Source of the DNA: Nocardia donostiensis
Lineage (GTDB): Bacteria; Actinomycetota; Actinomycetes; Mycobacteriales; Mycobacteriaceae
Assembly: GCF_002081715.1 (NCBI RefSeq)
Contig: NZ_MUKP01000018.1
Span: 39,600 to 103,599 of the forward strand
Length of the DNA: 64,000 bases
Reading direction: 5' to 3'
A program made the translations under genes and the position numbers. The notes beneath the pieces were generated by a model. It did no database searches and was not told the DNA's origin. It saw nothing but the letters and a program-made list of their open reading frames with translations. Of the stretch, positions 15,820-24,038 are shown piece after piece. Positions within the stretch are counted from its first letter, which is position 1. Each line of letters begins with the position of its first letter.

Positions 15820-17897
15820 CTGCCGTCGAACCCTCCGTCGGACTCGCGGAACACCGGCCATTCGACAACCTGGGCGCGGGTCTGCGGGCCGTAGATACCG
15901 TCGACGTCGGCGCCGTACCGCAGCTGCAGATGCCGCACCGCAGATCGGGTCGCCGGATCGTAGGTGCCGGTGACGGTGAGCGGAATATCGTGACACAGCG
16001 CCAACGCCCGTTGCAGCGACGTCACCGCCGCACTGCTGTCGCCGGTGTTGAAGATGCACCGGGGTTCGTCGCGCCCGGGGTCCCCGCTCGGCACCTCCAC
16101 GTAACTGCCCGCGCCCGCAGATACCCGCACCGACCAGTAGCAGTGCGTGCTCAACGGCTGCGCCGCGACGTCGTTATCGCCGTGCGCCTGGTCGTTCGCG
16201 AGGCCCGCGTCGGCGGGCTGCTCGGAGCTTGCGACGATGCCCCACACCGTTGCCATGCCGACGGTGACCGCGGCGGCCAGAAGCATCAAGCGCCGCCTCA
16301 CCCGCTTCGGTTTCGCCGGTGCGGCACGATCCTGTGACGACGGCACCCCTGTAACCGCGCCGTCCCCTCCTCCCGATACTGCGGTGACTGCCTCCGACGC
16401 CTCGGGAACATCGCCCTCGTGCGCTGCGACTACGCGCGAACCAGGAGCCTCGGACTGCGAAGCTGATCCTGACGCCCTGGCCTCCCCGTGCAGCCCAGAA
16501 GTCTCAGCCTGCGCATCCGGCGTCTCCGGATGTGGTCCAGACGCCCTGGTCGCCGCGTGCCACCCAGAAGTCTCGGTCTCCCCGTGCGATCTCGAGGCCC
16601 TGGTATCCGCACCCGATCCGGCTGTCTTGCTCTCCGCATCCGATCCAGACGTCCGGAGTTCCGCAGCCGGTGCAGGCGTCTTGCTCTCCGCCGGTGAACC
16701 AGACGCTCGGAGCACCGCGCGCAGTCCAGACGTCTCCGTCCCCGCATCCGATTCGAGCGGCTCGACTTGCGCATCCGGTCCAGAGGCCTCGGTCTCCCTG
16801 CGTACTGCGGACATCCTGGCCTGCGCGCCTGCCTCAGGCGTTTTGATCTCCGCGCTCGGTCTAGACGCCCCGGTCTCCCCGTGCGGTCCCGCGGTGCTGG
16901 TCTGCGTGTGTGGTTCAGAGGCCCGGGCCTGCGCAACCGATCCGGATGTCCTCGTCCTCACAGAAGGTCCGGCTATCTTCGTTGCTGCCAGTGGCCCGGA
17001 TGTCCTCGTCGCGATATCGGCAGCGGGGTCGTCGTGTGCCGGGTCGGTGTCGAGCGCGGCCAGTGCGGCCGCCGCGAGCTCACCGCAGCTCTGGTATCGC
17101 TCGTCCGGCTCCTTCGCCATGGCCAGCGCGATCACCTCGTCGAACCCGGCAGGCAGACAGGGTCGGAGCAGGGATGGCACCGGTGGTGGTTCCGTGCAAT
17201 GTGCCTGGATCAGCGCTGTGTCGCTGCGCATCGGGTAGGGGACGGAGCCGGTGAGCAGCCGGTGCAGGGTGGCGCCGAGTGAGTACACATCGCTGCGCGG
17301 GTCGGGCGGGAAGCCGATGAAACGCTCCGGCGCCACATAATCCGGTGAGTATTCGCCCGGCCCCGCCTGGGTAAGGGTTGCGGCTTCGTCGAGGCTTCTG
17401 GCGATCCCGAAATCCGCGACCAGCACTCGTTCCGGTCCGCCGGTCGAAGCCACCAGCAGGTTCGAGGGTTTGATATCGCGGTGCAGCACCTTGTTGTCGT
17501 GGGCGTAGTCGAGTCCAGTGGCGGCATCGCAGAGGAACCGGACCGCCCGCGCCGGGTCCAATCCGCGGGGGGTGTTCCGCAGTACTGCGCCAGCGTCGGT
17601 GCCATCCACGTATTGCATCTCGATCCACCACACGCTGTCTGTGCAGCCTTTGTCCTGCACGGCAACGATGTTCGGATGCGACAGCCGGGATACCAGATCG
17701 GCCTCGCGCCCGAACAGTTCGAGGCTGCGGCGGCCGGCTCGCAGCGGGTCGAGCACCTTCAGGGCGACGGTCTTGCCCGGCAGCCGCGGGTGTTCGGCGC
17801 GGTAAACCACGCCCATACCGCCGCGGCCGAGTTCCTCGAGTATCAAATATCCCGCGAATCTCTGGTTTTCGCGTAGTACCACCGTTGTCCCCTGCAT
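15801..17897 (-). CDS. Transmembrane Ser/Thr protein kinase with external peptidoglycan-binding domain
   Basis: A 698-residue PknB-family kinase; the ATG at 17897 starts MQGTTVVLREN (a GTG two codons earlier is possible). The kinase domain spans about 14-275: LGRGGMGVV, VALKVL, HRDIKPSN and DFGIARS, all catalytic residues intact. Residues about 289-485 are a 9-residue tandem repeat. A single membrane segment follows (about 534-554, LMLLAAAVTVGMATVWGIV). The outer region ends in a peptidoglycan-binding repeat (about 617-689; SLQRALALCHDIP, VTGTYDPATRSAVRHLQLRYGADVDGIYGPQT) instead of PASTA or PknH-type sensor domains. Signal detection in the wall would be passed to the overlapping EmbR-like gene. 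Ligand and targets are inferred. Confidence 0.92.
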   Translation of the reverse strand: MQGTTVVLRENQRFAGYLILEELGRGGMGVVYRAEHPRLPGKTVALKVLDPLRAGRRSLELFGREADLVSRLSHPNIVAVQDKGCTDSVWWIEMQYVDGTDAGAVLRNTPRGLDPARAVRFLCDAATGLDYAHDNKVLHRDIKPSNLLVASTGGPERVLVADFGIARSLDEAATLTQAGPGEYSPDYVAPERFIGFPPDPRSDVYSLGATLHRLLTGSVPYPMRSDTALIQAHCTEPPPVPSLLRPCLPAGFDEVIALAMAKEPDERYQSCGELAAAALAALDTDPAHDDPAADIATRTSGPLAATKIAGPSVRTRTSGSVAQARASEPHTQTSTAGPHGETGASRPSAEIKTPEAGAQARMSAVRRETEASGPDAQVEPLESDAGTETSGLRAVLRASGSPAESKTPAPAAELRTSGSDAESKTAGSGADTRASRSHGETETSGWHAATRASGPHPETPDAQAETSGLHGEARASGSASQSEAPGSRVVAAHEGDVPEASEAVTAVSGGGDGAVTGVPSSQDRAAPAKPKRVRRRLMLLAAAVTVGMATVWGIVASSEQPADAGLANDQAHGDNDVAAQPLSTHCYWSVRVSAGAGSYVEVPSGDPGRDEPRCIFNTGDSSAAVTSLQRALALCHDIPLTVTGTYDPATRSAVRHLQLRYGADVDGIYGPQTRAQVVEWPVFRESDGGFDGRCLQLS
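16440..17030 (-). repeat. 27-bp in-frame tandem repeat encoding the kinase juxtamembrane linker
   Basis: About 22 degenerate units of 27 bp run through the kinase gene. On the minus strand each gives nine residues close to R-T/A-S-G-x-x-A-E-T/S. Unit edges are easy to follow on the plus strand as recurring 'CCAGACGTC' and 'TCTCCGCATCCGAT'-like words. The linker is rich in Ser, Thr, Ala and Glu and lies between the kinase domain and the membrane segment. Confidence 0.88.
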
Positions 17898-18488
17898 TCC
17901 GACGCACCGACGCACCGTCTCGTCCGTGAGCCGCCCGCATCCGAGCGGTTCCGGTGAGTCCCCGGAGTACACGCCGCGCGGAGACGGCAATGTGCGGTTT
18001 CGCCTACGCTACAAGACTTTTCGCCAGGGAGAGAAGGGATTCACCGAGCAACCCGCCAGCAGGGGACGAGGCGGGCCGGACAGCTGTGGCACCAGACCCA
18101 GGGCCCCCAGGATACATACCAGAGACCATCGCGGAATATATCCGATTATTGCATTTTCCCTAGATGCAGGAAGACACCCCTCGACAGCATGCCCTCGAGT
18201 GAAGGCGAGTCGAATATCTCGCCCTCTAGCTTGTGTGCTCGAATACCTGATACTCACCTGACCATACCGTTTGTGAGGAATTTCTAGCATTTTCTATCAA
18301 TATGACTAGAACTAGATAGAACCTCCTCGGCCGAGCAGGCCCACCCCCGACCCGCGCCCCGAGCAAGCGATGCACAACGGGTCCGTAACGGGCCGACCCG
18401 CTGGTTAACGTCCCGCAAGCCGTCCCGCGACAACTGGAGACAGAAATGTTTCCGCCGAGGCCATCGGAACCGGACCCCAGGAGGCCAC
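17898..18488. other. Intergenic region between the kinase and hydrolase genes
   Basis: Divergent promoters are expected in this 591-base gap. The part from about 18150 to 18330 is A/T-richer, with TTTTCTATC-like stretches that could hold promoter elements. No ORF here has a convincing ribosome site or product. No repeat or RNA gene was recognised. Confidence 0.5.
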
Positions 18489-19451
18489 ATGTCCATCACC
18501 ACCATCGCCCGCGACGGCAGGGCGTGCACCGTCGCCGCCGACGACGGGGTGCCACTGGCGGTCCGTATCACCGGAGCCGAGAACGCACCCACGACCGTGG
18601 TCTTCGTGCACGGGCACTGCCTACGGGGCGAATCGTGGTCGTACCTGCGCGACCAGCTGAACAGACACTGGGGCTCCGACACCCGGATGGTCTTCTACGA
18701 CCATCGAGGCCACGGTGCGTCGGGGGCGAGCGACCCGTCCACCTACACCATCGACCAGCTGGCCCACGATCTGGATGCAGTGCTGCGCGCGGTCGCCGCT
18801 CGCGGACCGGTGATCCTGGTGGGACATTCGATGGGCGCGATGGTGGTGCTGGCCTATTCCCGGCTGTACCCGGAAGCGATCGGCACCCGCGTGGTCGGCG
18901 TCGGGCTGATCGCAGGCGCCGCCAACGGGGTCACCCAGGTGGGGCTCGGCAGGTTACTCAACGGGCACACCGTGCGTTCACTGCAACTGGCTGTGCACCG
19001 CGCGCCACGGTTTCTGCACATGTCGCGGCGGCTGTCGCGCAGAATCTTCGAACCGATCGCGCGGGAGGTCGCTTTCGGCAGCAGGAAAGTGCCTCCGCGG
19101 GTGGTCGCCCTCGCCGCGACCATGCTGAACGAGACGTCACTGTCGACCATGGCGGGTTTCCTTGCCTCGCTGCGCGCCTTCGACGAAACCGGAAGCCTGC
19201 ACCGCCTCGGCAGCATCCCCGCATTGGTGCTCGCCGGTTCCGCGGACATCATGATCCCGTTCGCGCATTCGGTCGTGCTCGCCGCCCACCTTGCGAACGC
19301 CGAACTGGTCCGGCTGGAAGGAGCAGGTCACAACGTGATCTTGGAACGGGCCGAAGAGGTCGCGCTGTCCATCGCGGGGCTGGCCGAGCGTGCGGCCGCT
19401 GCCGCTCGCCACGCCGGCAACGACTGTGCCGCTTACGCCCGCACGGCCTGA
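18489..19451 (+). CDS. Alpha/beta-hydrolase
   Basis: A 320-residue hydrolase; the ATG at 18489 follows AGGAGG by four bases. The alpha/beta-hydrolase core is complete: VFVHGHCLRGESW (oxyanion-hole HG), FYDHRGHGASG, nucleophile elbow LVGHSMGAMV (Ser about 117), acid ALVLAGSADIMIP (Asp about 255) and the final His in GAGHNVILER (about 282). A helical cap follows the nucleophile. The substrate is unknown; epoxide hydrolases, esterases and haloperoxidase-like enzymes share these motifs. It appears monocistronic, ending about 180 bp before the next gene. Confidence 0.85.
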   Translation: MSITTIARDGRACTVAADDGVPLAVRITGAENAPTTVVFVHGHCLRGESWSYLRDQLNRHWGSDTRMVFYDHRGHGASGASDPSTYTIDQLAHDLDAVLRAVAARGPVILVGHSMGAMVVLAYSRLYPEAIGTRVVGVGLIAGAANGVTQVGLGRLLNGHTVRSLQLAVHRAPRFLHMSRRLSRRIFEPIAREVAFGSRKVPPRVVALAATMLNETSLSTMAGFLASLRAFDETGSLHRLGSIPALVLAGSADIMIPFAHSVVLAAHLANAELVRLEGAGHNVILERAEEVALSIAGLAERAAAAARHAGNDCAAYARTA

Positions 19452-19521
19452 CCCATCACGACCACGTGAATTCCTACAACAACCACTGAACCCACGAGCC
19501 GAACCGCCAGAGTTGACGTAC

Positions 19522-19554
19522 TGTGTTGTAGATCACGTTGTGTGGTCGGTCACA
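19522..19554 (+). promoter_or_regulatory. Two tandem CRP-like sites
   Basis: Two 16-mers fit the TGTGA-N6-TCACA consensus: 19522-19537 (8 of 10 conserved bases) and 19539-19554 (9 of 10). They lie 17 bp apart and about 80 bp before the start of the small gene at 19632. A third site lies upstream of the sdh operon. Assignment to the CRP family is by consensus only. Confidence 0.55.
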
Positions 19555-19631
19555 CGACACGCCGCCGCGACGGACAGCGACGTCCGCACGACGGCCGATC
19601 CGACGACCGGGCAGAAAACCAGGAGGTATCG

Positions 19632-19919
19632 ATGACACGCAGCGACTTGGCGGAACTCCGCTACGCCGTAGGCCAGCTCCGGCACTCCATCACTGCGTTG
19701 CGCGCGCACTACGGAGACGCCAGCACCGTGCGCCGGCTGGAGAACGACCTCGAGCGTCTGGTCATCGACGCGGACGAATTCGAGAAGTCGCCGCCGCCGG
19801 AGGTACGTTCTCGAGCCCAGGAACCCATCTACGTCCCGGACAGCAAGTCCGACGAGGCGGCGTGGATGGGCGCCCAAGACGAAGGGCTGGGTTTCCACTC
19901 CCGCCCCCGCACCACCTGA
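19632..19919 (+). CDS. Small conserved protein upstream of the Sdh1 operon (Rv0250c-like)
   Basis: A 95-residue acidic protein; the ATG at 19632 follows AGGAGG by five bases. The N-terminal half (LAELRYAVGQLRHSITALRAHYGDASTVRRLENDLERLVIDAD) is helical. The C-terminal half contains YVPDSKSDEAAWMGAQDEGLGFH. By layout and as far as I recall the sequence, it matches the small protein (Rv0250c in M. tuberculosis) that sits beside the Sdh1 genes in mycobacteria. Its function is unknown. Two CRP-like sites precede it and a stem-loop follows, so it is probably a separate transcript under the same control as sdh. Confidence 0.75.
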   Translation: MTRSDLAELRYAVGQLRHSITALRAHYGDASTVRRLENDLERLVIDADEFEKSPPPEVRSRAQEPIYVPDSKSDEAAWMGAQDEGLGFHSRPRTT

Positions 19920-19959
19920 ACGCCGATCGCGCCTGGTAACCACACACCTGGCGCGCTTC

Positions 19960-19996
19960 CACAGGCCGGTTCCGCCCTCGCGGCGACCGGCCTGTG
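19960..19996 (+). terminator. Stem-loop terminator after the Rv0250c-like gene
   Basis: An 11-bp perfect stem, CACAGGCCGGT (19960-19970) with ACCGGCCTGTG (19986-19996), 15-nt loop, 40 bp past the stop codon. The following bases are not T-rich. Confidence 0.55.
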
Positions 19997-20123
19997 CGGG
20001 TTTGTGGCGAGTTCACCCAACGACATCACACCTACCCTTCAGCGCCAGATGTGGCGCAAATCACCCACCCACCCGGCCCGCGTTTGCCGAGGCCCCACTC
20101 GCTCAATAGCACAGGTGTCGTAA

Positions 20124-20139
20124 GGTGCTGTACATCACA
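20124..20139 (+). promoter_or_regulatory. CRP-like site upstream of the sdh operon
   Basis: GGTGCTGTACATCACA matches TGTGA-N6-TCACA at 8 of 10 conserved bases. It shares the core TGTA(G/C)ATCAC with the site at 19522. It lies 18 bp before the leader ORF and about 58 bp before the sdh membrane-subunit start. Confidence 0.5.
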
Positions 20140-20156
20140 TTGGATCGCGGAGGTAC

Positions 20157-20201
20157 ATGATGACCACCCGCACCGCGGATCAGCGAGGCATCGACAGGTG
20201 A
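20157..20201 (+). CDS. Possible 14-codon leader peptide coupled to the sdh membrane subunit
   Basis: MMTTRTADQRGIDR, read from an ATG preceded by GGAGG (20149-20153) at short spacing. Its TGA (20199-20201) overlaps the GTG start of the membrane-subunit gene as GTGA. It has by far the best ribosome site in this interval, whereas the membrane subunit itself has only a weak GAGG. It may act as a translational-coupling leader. No homology can be judged at this length. Confidence 0.45.
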   Translation: MMTTRTADQRGIDR

Positions 20202-21028
20202 GTGCCGCAACAACCGCCACCCGGGATTCGGGAACCGGCGTACTCAGCAAAACCAGGGCTCGTATCGCAACGCGCACGCTACGCACCGACCGATGGTGGC
20301 TCCCGCCGGTTCTCACCGTGCTCGGCCTGGCCGCTTTCGTCATCTATGCGACGATCAGATCGTATGTGCGCACGGCGTATTGGGTTTCCGATTACCACTA
20401 CCTGACGCCGTTCTACTCGCCGTGCCTGAGCACCTCGTGCGTCGAGGGCTCCAGCCATTTCGGCACCCCGTTCGGGGAGATTCCCGCGATCCTGCCGCTC
20501 GGTTTCGTCGCGCTGCCGTTCCTGCTCGGCTTCCGGCTGACCTGCTACTACTACCGCAAGGCCTACTACCGGTCGGTGTGGCTGTCGCCGCCCGCGTGCG
20601 CCGTCGCGGAACCGCATACACGCTATACCGGTGAGACCCGCTTGCCGCTGATCGTCCAGAACGTGCACCGCTACTTCTTCTATATCGCGTTGATCGTCAC
20701 GGTGATCAACACCTACGACGCGATCGGCGCATACCACGGGGCGAGCGGCGGCTTCGGCATGGGCCTGGGCAGCCTCATCCTGACCGGGAACGTGATCCTG
20801 CTCTGGGCCTACACGTTGTCGTGCCATTCGTGCAGACACGCCGTCGGCGGACGCCTCAAACACTTCTCCGCCCACCCGGTGCGGTACTGGCTGTGGACGC
20901 AGATATCCAAGCTCAACACCCGCCACATGACCTTTGCCTGGGTCACGCTCGGCACCCTGGTGCTCACCGACTGCTACGTGATGCTGGTTGCCAGCGGCAC
21001 TATTTCGGATCTTCGCTTCATCGACTGA
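20198..21028 (+). CDS. Succinate dehydrogenase 1 membrane anchor subunit (Rv0249c-like)
   Basis: A 276-residue integral membrane protein with a GTG start overlapping the leader ORF. Five hydrophobic segments are visible: VLTVLGLAAFVIYATI, EIPAILPLGFVALPFLLGF, YFFYIALIVTVINTY, GLGSLILTGNVILLWAYT and FAWVTLGTLVLTDCYVML. Histidines suited to heme ligation occur (QNVHRYFFY, LSCHSCRHAVGG). It is the single anchor of the mycobacterial-type Sdh1 complex, in the order anchor-flavoprotein-iron-sulfur subunit. It would pass electrons from the SdhB clusters to menaquinone. The flavoprotein gene begins 15 bp downstream. Confidence 0.88.
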   Translation: MSAATTATRDSGTGVLSKTRARIATRTLRTDRWWLPPVLTVLGLAAFVIYATIRSYVRTAYWVSDYHYLTPFYSPCLSTSCVEGSSHFGTPFGEIPAILPLGFVALPFLLGFRLTCYYYRKAYYRSVWLSPPACAVAEPHTRYTGETRLPLIVQNVHRYFFYIALIVTVINTYDAIGAYHGASGGFGMGLGSLILTGNVILLWAYTLSCHSCRHAVGGRLKHFSAHPVRYWLWTQISKLNTRHMTFAWVTLGTLVLTDCYVMLVASGTISDLRFID

Positions 21029-21043
21029 GGAGTTTTCGCGGCT

Positions 21044-22978
21044 ATGCCTGAAGTGGAACGGCACGCATACGACGTCGTCGTCATCGGTGCCGGTGGCGCC
21101 GGACTGCGCGCGGTGATCGAGGCCCGCGAACACGGCCTGTCTGTCGCGGTGGTCTGCAAATCCCTGTTCGGCAAGGCACATACGGTGATGGCCGAGGGCG
21201 GCTGCGCTGCGTCGATGGGCAACGCCAACGAAAAGGACAACTGGCAAACCCATTTCCGCGACACCATGCGCGGCGGCAAATTCCTCAACAACTGGCGGAT
21301 GGCCGAACTGCACGCCCAGGAAGCCCCCGCGCGGGTATGGGAACTGGAAACCTACGGGGCGCTGTTCGATCGGACCCCCGACGGGCGGATCAGCCAGCGC
21401 AATTTCGGCGGCCACACTTATCCGCGGCTCGCGCATGTCGGCGACCGCACCGGCCTGGAACTCATTCGCACCATGCAGCAGAAGATCGTCTCGCTGCAGC
21501 AGGAGGATTACGCCGCTACCGGCGACTACGAGGCCCGGATCAAGGTGTTCGCCGAATGCACGATCACCGAGCTGCTCAAAGACGGGGACCGGATCAGCGG
21601 CGCGTTCGGCTACTGGCGTGAATCCGGGCGGTTCATCCTGTTCGAGACTCCGGCCGTGGTGTTGGCTACCGGCGGGATCGGCAAATCCTACAAGGTGACC
21701 TCGAACTCCTGGGAATACACCGGCGATGGTCACGCTCTGGCGCTGCGGGCGGGGGCGACGCTGATCAATATGGAGTTCGTGCAGTTCCACCCGACCGGGA
21801 TGGTCTGGCCGCCGAGCGTGAAGGGCATCCTGGTTACCGAGGGTGTGCGCGGCGACGGCGGGGTGTTGAAGAACGCCGAGGGCAAACGGTTCATGTTCGA
21901 CTACATCCCGTCGGTGTTCAAAGGTCAGTACGCCGAAACCGAGGAGGAGGCCGACCAGTGGCTGCGCGATAACGATTCCGCGCGGCGCACCCCGGACCTG
22001 CTGCCCCGCGACGAGGTTGCCCGTGCGATCAACGAAGAGGTGAAGGCCGGTCGCGGCACCGAGCACGGGGGCGTCTACCTGGATATCGCCTCCCGGATGC
22101 CGGCCGAGGAGATCATCCGGCGGTTGCCGTCGATGCACCATCAGTTCAAGGAACTGGCCGATGTCGATATCACCACCGAACCCATGGAAGTCGGCCCGAC
22201 CTGCCATTACGTCATGGGCGGGATAGAGGTGGACCCGGATACCGGGGCGGCGAAGGTGCCCGGGCTGTTCGCGGCCGGGGAATGTTCCGGCGGTATGCAC
22301 GGCTCGAACCGGCTCGGCGGCAATTCACTGTCGGATCTGCTGGTGTTCGGCTGCCGGGCCGGATCGGGCGCGGCAACGTATGTGCAGGCGCTCACCGAAC
22401 GCCCGGTGGTCTCGGAGACCGATATCGACGATGCGGCTCGGCTGGCGCTGGCCCCCTTCGGCCCGGCCGATGGTGGCAGCGAAAACCCGTACACACTGCA
22501 TACCGATCTGCAGCAGACGATGAACGACCTGGTCGGCATCATCCGCAAGGAAAGCGAAGTCCGCCATGCGCTGGCGAAACTCGCCGAACTGCGGGAACGG
22601 TTCGGCCGGGTGCTCGTGGAGGGGCATCGGCAGTTCAATCCCGGATGGCATCTGGCCCTCGATCTGCGCAATATGCTGCTGGTCAGCGACTGTGTTGCGC
22701 AGGCGGCGCTGCGGCGCACCGAAAGCCGCGGCGGGCACACCCGCGACGACTACCCGGCGATGGACCCGCAGTGGCGGAACAAGCTGCTGGTCTGTGCCAT
22801 AGACCCGGCCGACGCGGCCGCCGCGATCCCGGCGGTGACGGTATCGGTCGCCGAACAGGTGCCGATGCGGCCGGAGCTGCTCGCGCTGTTCGAGCTGAGT
22901 GAGCTGGAAAAGTACTACACCCCCGAAGAACTCGCCGGTTATGCGGCGGCCGGGGTGGTTACCGATGGAGAGGCGTAG
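21044..22978 (+). CDS. sdhA: Succinate dehydrogenase 1 flavoprotein subunit
   Basis: A 644-residue flavoprotein of the SdhA/FrdA family. The FAD dinucleotide fold starts at VVVIGAGGAGLRAV (about 9-22). FAD attachment is expected at the His in FGKAHTVMAEGGCAASMG (about 46). Active-site regions include GGHTYPR, HPTGMVWPP, RGDGGVLKN, the Arg-bearing DLLPRDEVARAI and GNSLSDLLVFG. The C-terminal helical part carries HRQFNPGWHLALDLRNML. The AEGGCAASMG version rather than AQGGINAAL marks the mycobacterial Sdh1 (Rv0248c) type. It oxidises succinate to fumarate. The gene stops 2 bp before the iron-sulfur subunit start. Confidence 0.93.
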   Translation: MPEVERHAYDVVVIGAGGAGLRAVIEAREHGLSVAVVCKSLFGKAHTVMAEGGCAASMGNANEKDNWQTHFRDTMRGGKFLNNWRMAELHAQEAPARVWELETYGALFDRTPDGRISQRNFGGHTYPRLAHVGDRTGLELIRTMQQKIVSLQQEDYAATGDYEARIKVFAECTITELLKDGDRISGAFGYWRESGRFILFETPAVVLATGGIGKSYKVTSNSWEYTGDGHALALRAGATLINMEFVQFHPTGMVWPPSVKGILVTEGVRGDGGVLKNAEGKRFMFDYIPSVFKGQYAETEEEADQWLRDNDSARRTPDLLPRDEVARAINEEVKAGRGTEHGGVYLDIASRMPAEEIIRRLPSMHHQFKELADVDITTEPMEVGPTCHYVMGGIEVDPDTGAAKVPGLFAAGECSGGMHGSNRLGGNSLSDLLVFGCRAGSGAATYVQALTERPVVSETDIDDAARLALAPFGPADGGSENPYTLHTDLQQTMNDLVGIIRKESEVRHALAKLAELRERFGRVLVEGHRQFNPGWHLALDLRNMLLVSDCVAQAALRRTESRGGHTRDDYPAMDPQWRNKLLVCAIDPADAAAAIPAVTVSVAEQVPMRPELLALFELSELEKYYTPEELAGYAAAGVVTDGEA

Positions 22979-22980
22979 CA

Positions 22981-23727
22981 ATGGGTTACGACGCCCGGTT
23001 CCGGGTATGGCGCGGCGATGACGACGGCGGGGAACTGCGCGACTATACGGTCGCGGTGAACGAGGGTGAGGTGGTGCTCGACATCATCCACCGGTTGCAG
23101 GCCACTCAGGCCCCGGACCTCGCGGTGCGCTGGAACTGCAAGGCGGGTAAATGCGGCTCGTGTTCGGCGGAAATCAACGGGAAACCGCGACTGCTGTGCA
23201 TGACTCGGATGTCGACCTTCCATCAGGACGAAATCGTCACTGTGACGCCGATGCGGACGTTCCCGGTGATCAGAGATCTGGTAACGGATGTCTCTTTCAA
23301 TTACGAGAAAGCCAGGCAAATACCATCCTTCGCCCCACCACCGGATTTGCGGCCGGGGGATTACCGGATGCGTCAGGTCGATGTCGGGCGTTCGCAGGAG
23401 TTCCGTAAGTGCATCGAATGCTTCCTGTGCCAGAACGTATGTCATGTGGTGCGCGATCACGAGGAAAACAAGCAAGCCTTTGCTGGGCCGCGTTATCTGA
23501 TGCGGATCGCGGAATTGGAAATGCATCCGCTGGATACGGCGGATCGCCGGGAACTCGCCCAGGACGAACAGGGGCTCGGCTACTGCAATATCACCAAATG
23601 CTGTACCGAGGTCTGCCCGGAAAACATCAAGATCACCGACAATGCGCTCATCCCGATGAAGGAGCGGGTTGCCGACCGGAAGTACGATCCGGTTGTCTGG
23701 CTGGGTAACAAGCTCTTCCGGCGCTGA
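22981..23727 (+). CDS. sdhB: Succinate dehydrogenase 1 iron-sulfur subunit
   Basis: A 248-residue SdhB. The N-terminal ferredoxin domain binds a 2Fe-2S cluster through CKAGKCGSC and the later Cys in RLLCMTR. The C-terminal domain carries CIECFLCQNVC and CNITKCCTEVCPE for the 4Fe-4S and 3Fe-4S centres. It links the flavoprotein to the membrane anchor. It is the last gene of the three-gene operon, in the Rv0249c-0248c-0247c order. A small minus-strand membrane-protein gene converges on it 11 bp downstream. Confidence 0.93.
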   Translation: MGYDARFRVWRGDDDGGELRDYTVAVNEGEVVLDIIHRLQATQAPDLAVRWNCKAGKCGSCSAEINGKPRLLCMTRMSTFHQDEIVTVTPMRTFPVIRDLVTDVSFNYEKARQIPSFAPPPDLRPGDYRMRQVDVGRSQEFRKCIECFLCQNVCHVVRDHEENKQAFAGPRYLMRIAELEMHPLDTADRRELAQDEQGLGYCNITKCCTEVCPENIKITDNALIPMKERVADRKYDPVVWLGNKLFRR

Positions 23728-23738
23728 TCAGCGGCCCA

Positions 23739-23936
23739 TCACAGGATCGCCACCACACCGACAGAAACCAGCCACACCAGCACTCCGACGAACAATGCCG
23801 ACATCACGGAGCTGGTGAGTACGAACACACCCACCGAGGACACCGCGAAAAGCAACCCGACGATCAGCCATTCGACCCAATCGTCCGGTCGCAACCTTCG
23901 GTACCGGGGATGGGAATTCTTGAGCCCACGGTCCAC
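23739..23936 (-). CDS. Small two-helix membrane protein
   Basis: A 65-residue protein. After a basic stretch (LKNSHPRYRRLRPDDWVEW) it has two hydrophobic segments, LIVGLLFAVSSVGVFVLT and ALFVGVLVWLVSVGVVAIL. The GTG at 23936 is preferred; a TTG at 23969 is in frame. It converges on sdhB. No family is recognised. The charge pattern and continuous hydrophobicity support a real gene, but the start is uncertain. Confidence 0.5.
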   Translation of the reverse strand: MDRGLKNSHPRYRRLRPDDWVEWLIVGLLFAVSSVGVFVLTSSVMSALFVGVLVWLVSVGVVAIL

Positions 23937-24038
23937 AACTTGTTGTCTACCCGTTATAAGAGTGACCAAACATGTGTTGCAGAAAGTGCGCTGCCGATCA
24001 CCGGAGGTAAACCGGCAGCGCCCGATCTGTGTGGATGA

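Noticed and set aside
18446..19489. Alternative 347-codon plus-strand frame over the alpha/beta-hydrolase
   Set aside because: It is Arg/Pro-rich shadow sequence without any motif, while the other frame has a complete catalytic triad and an AGGAGG site.
20279..22300. 673-codon minus-strand open frame across the sdh operon
   Set aside because: The composition is that of an antisense shadow, with no ribosome site or domain; the plus-strand sdh subunits have all catalytic motifs.
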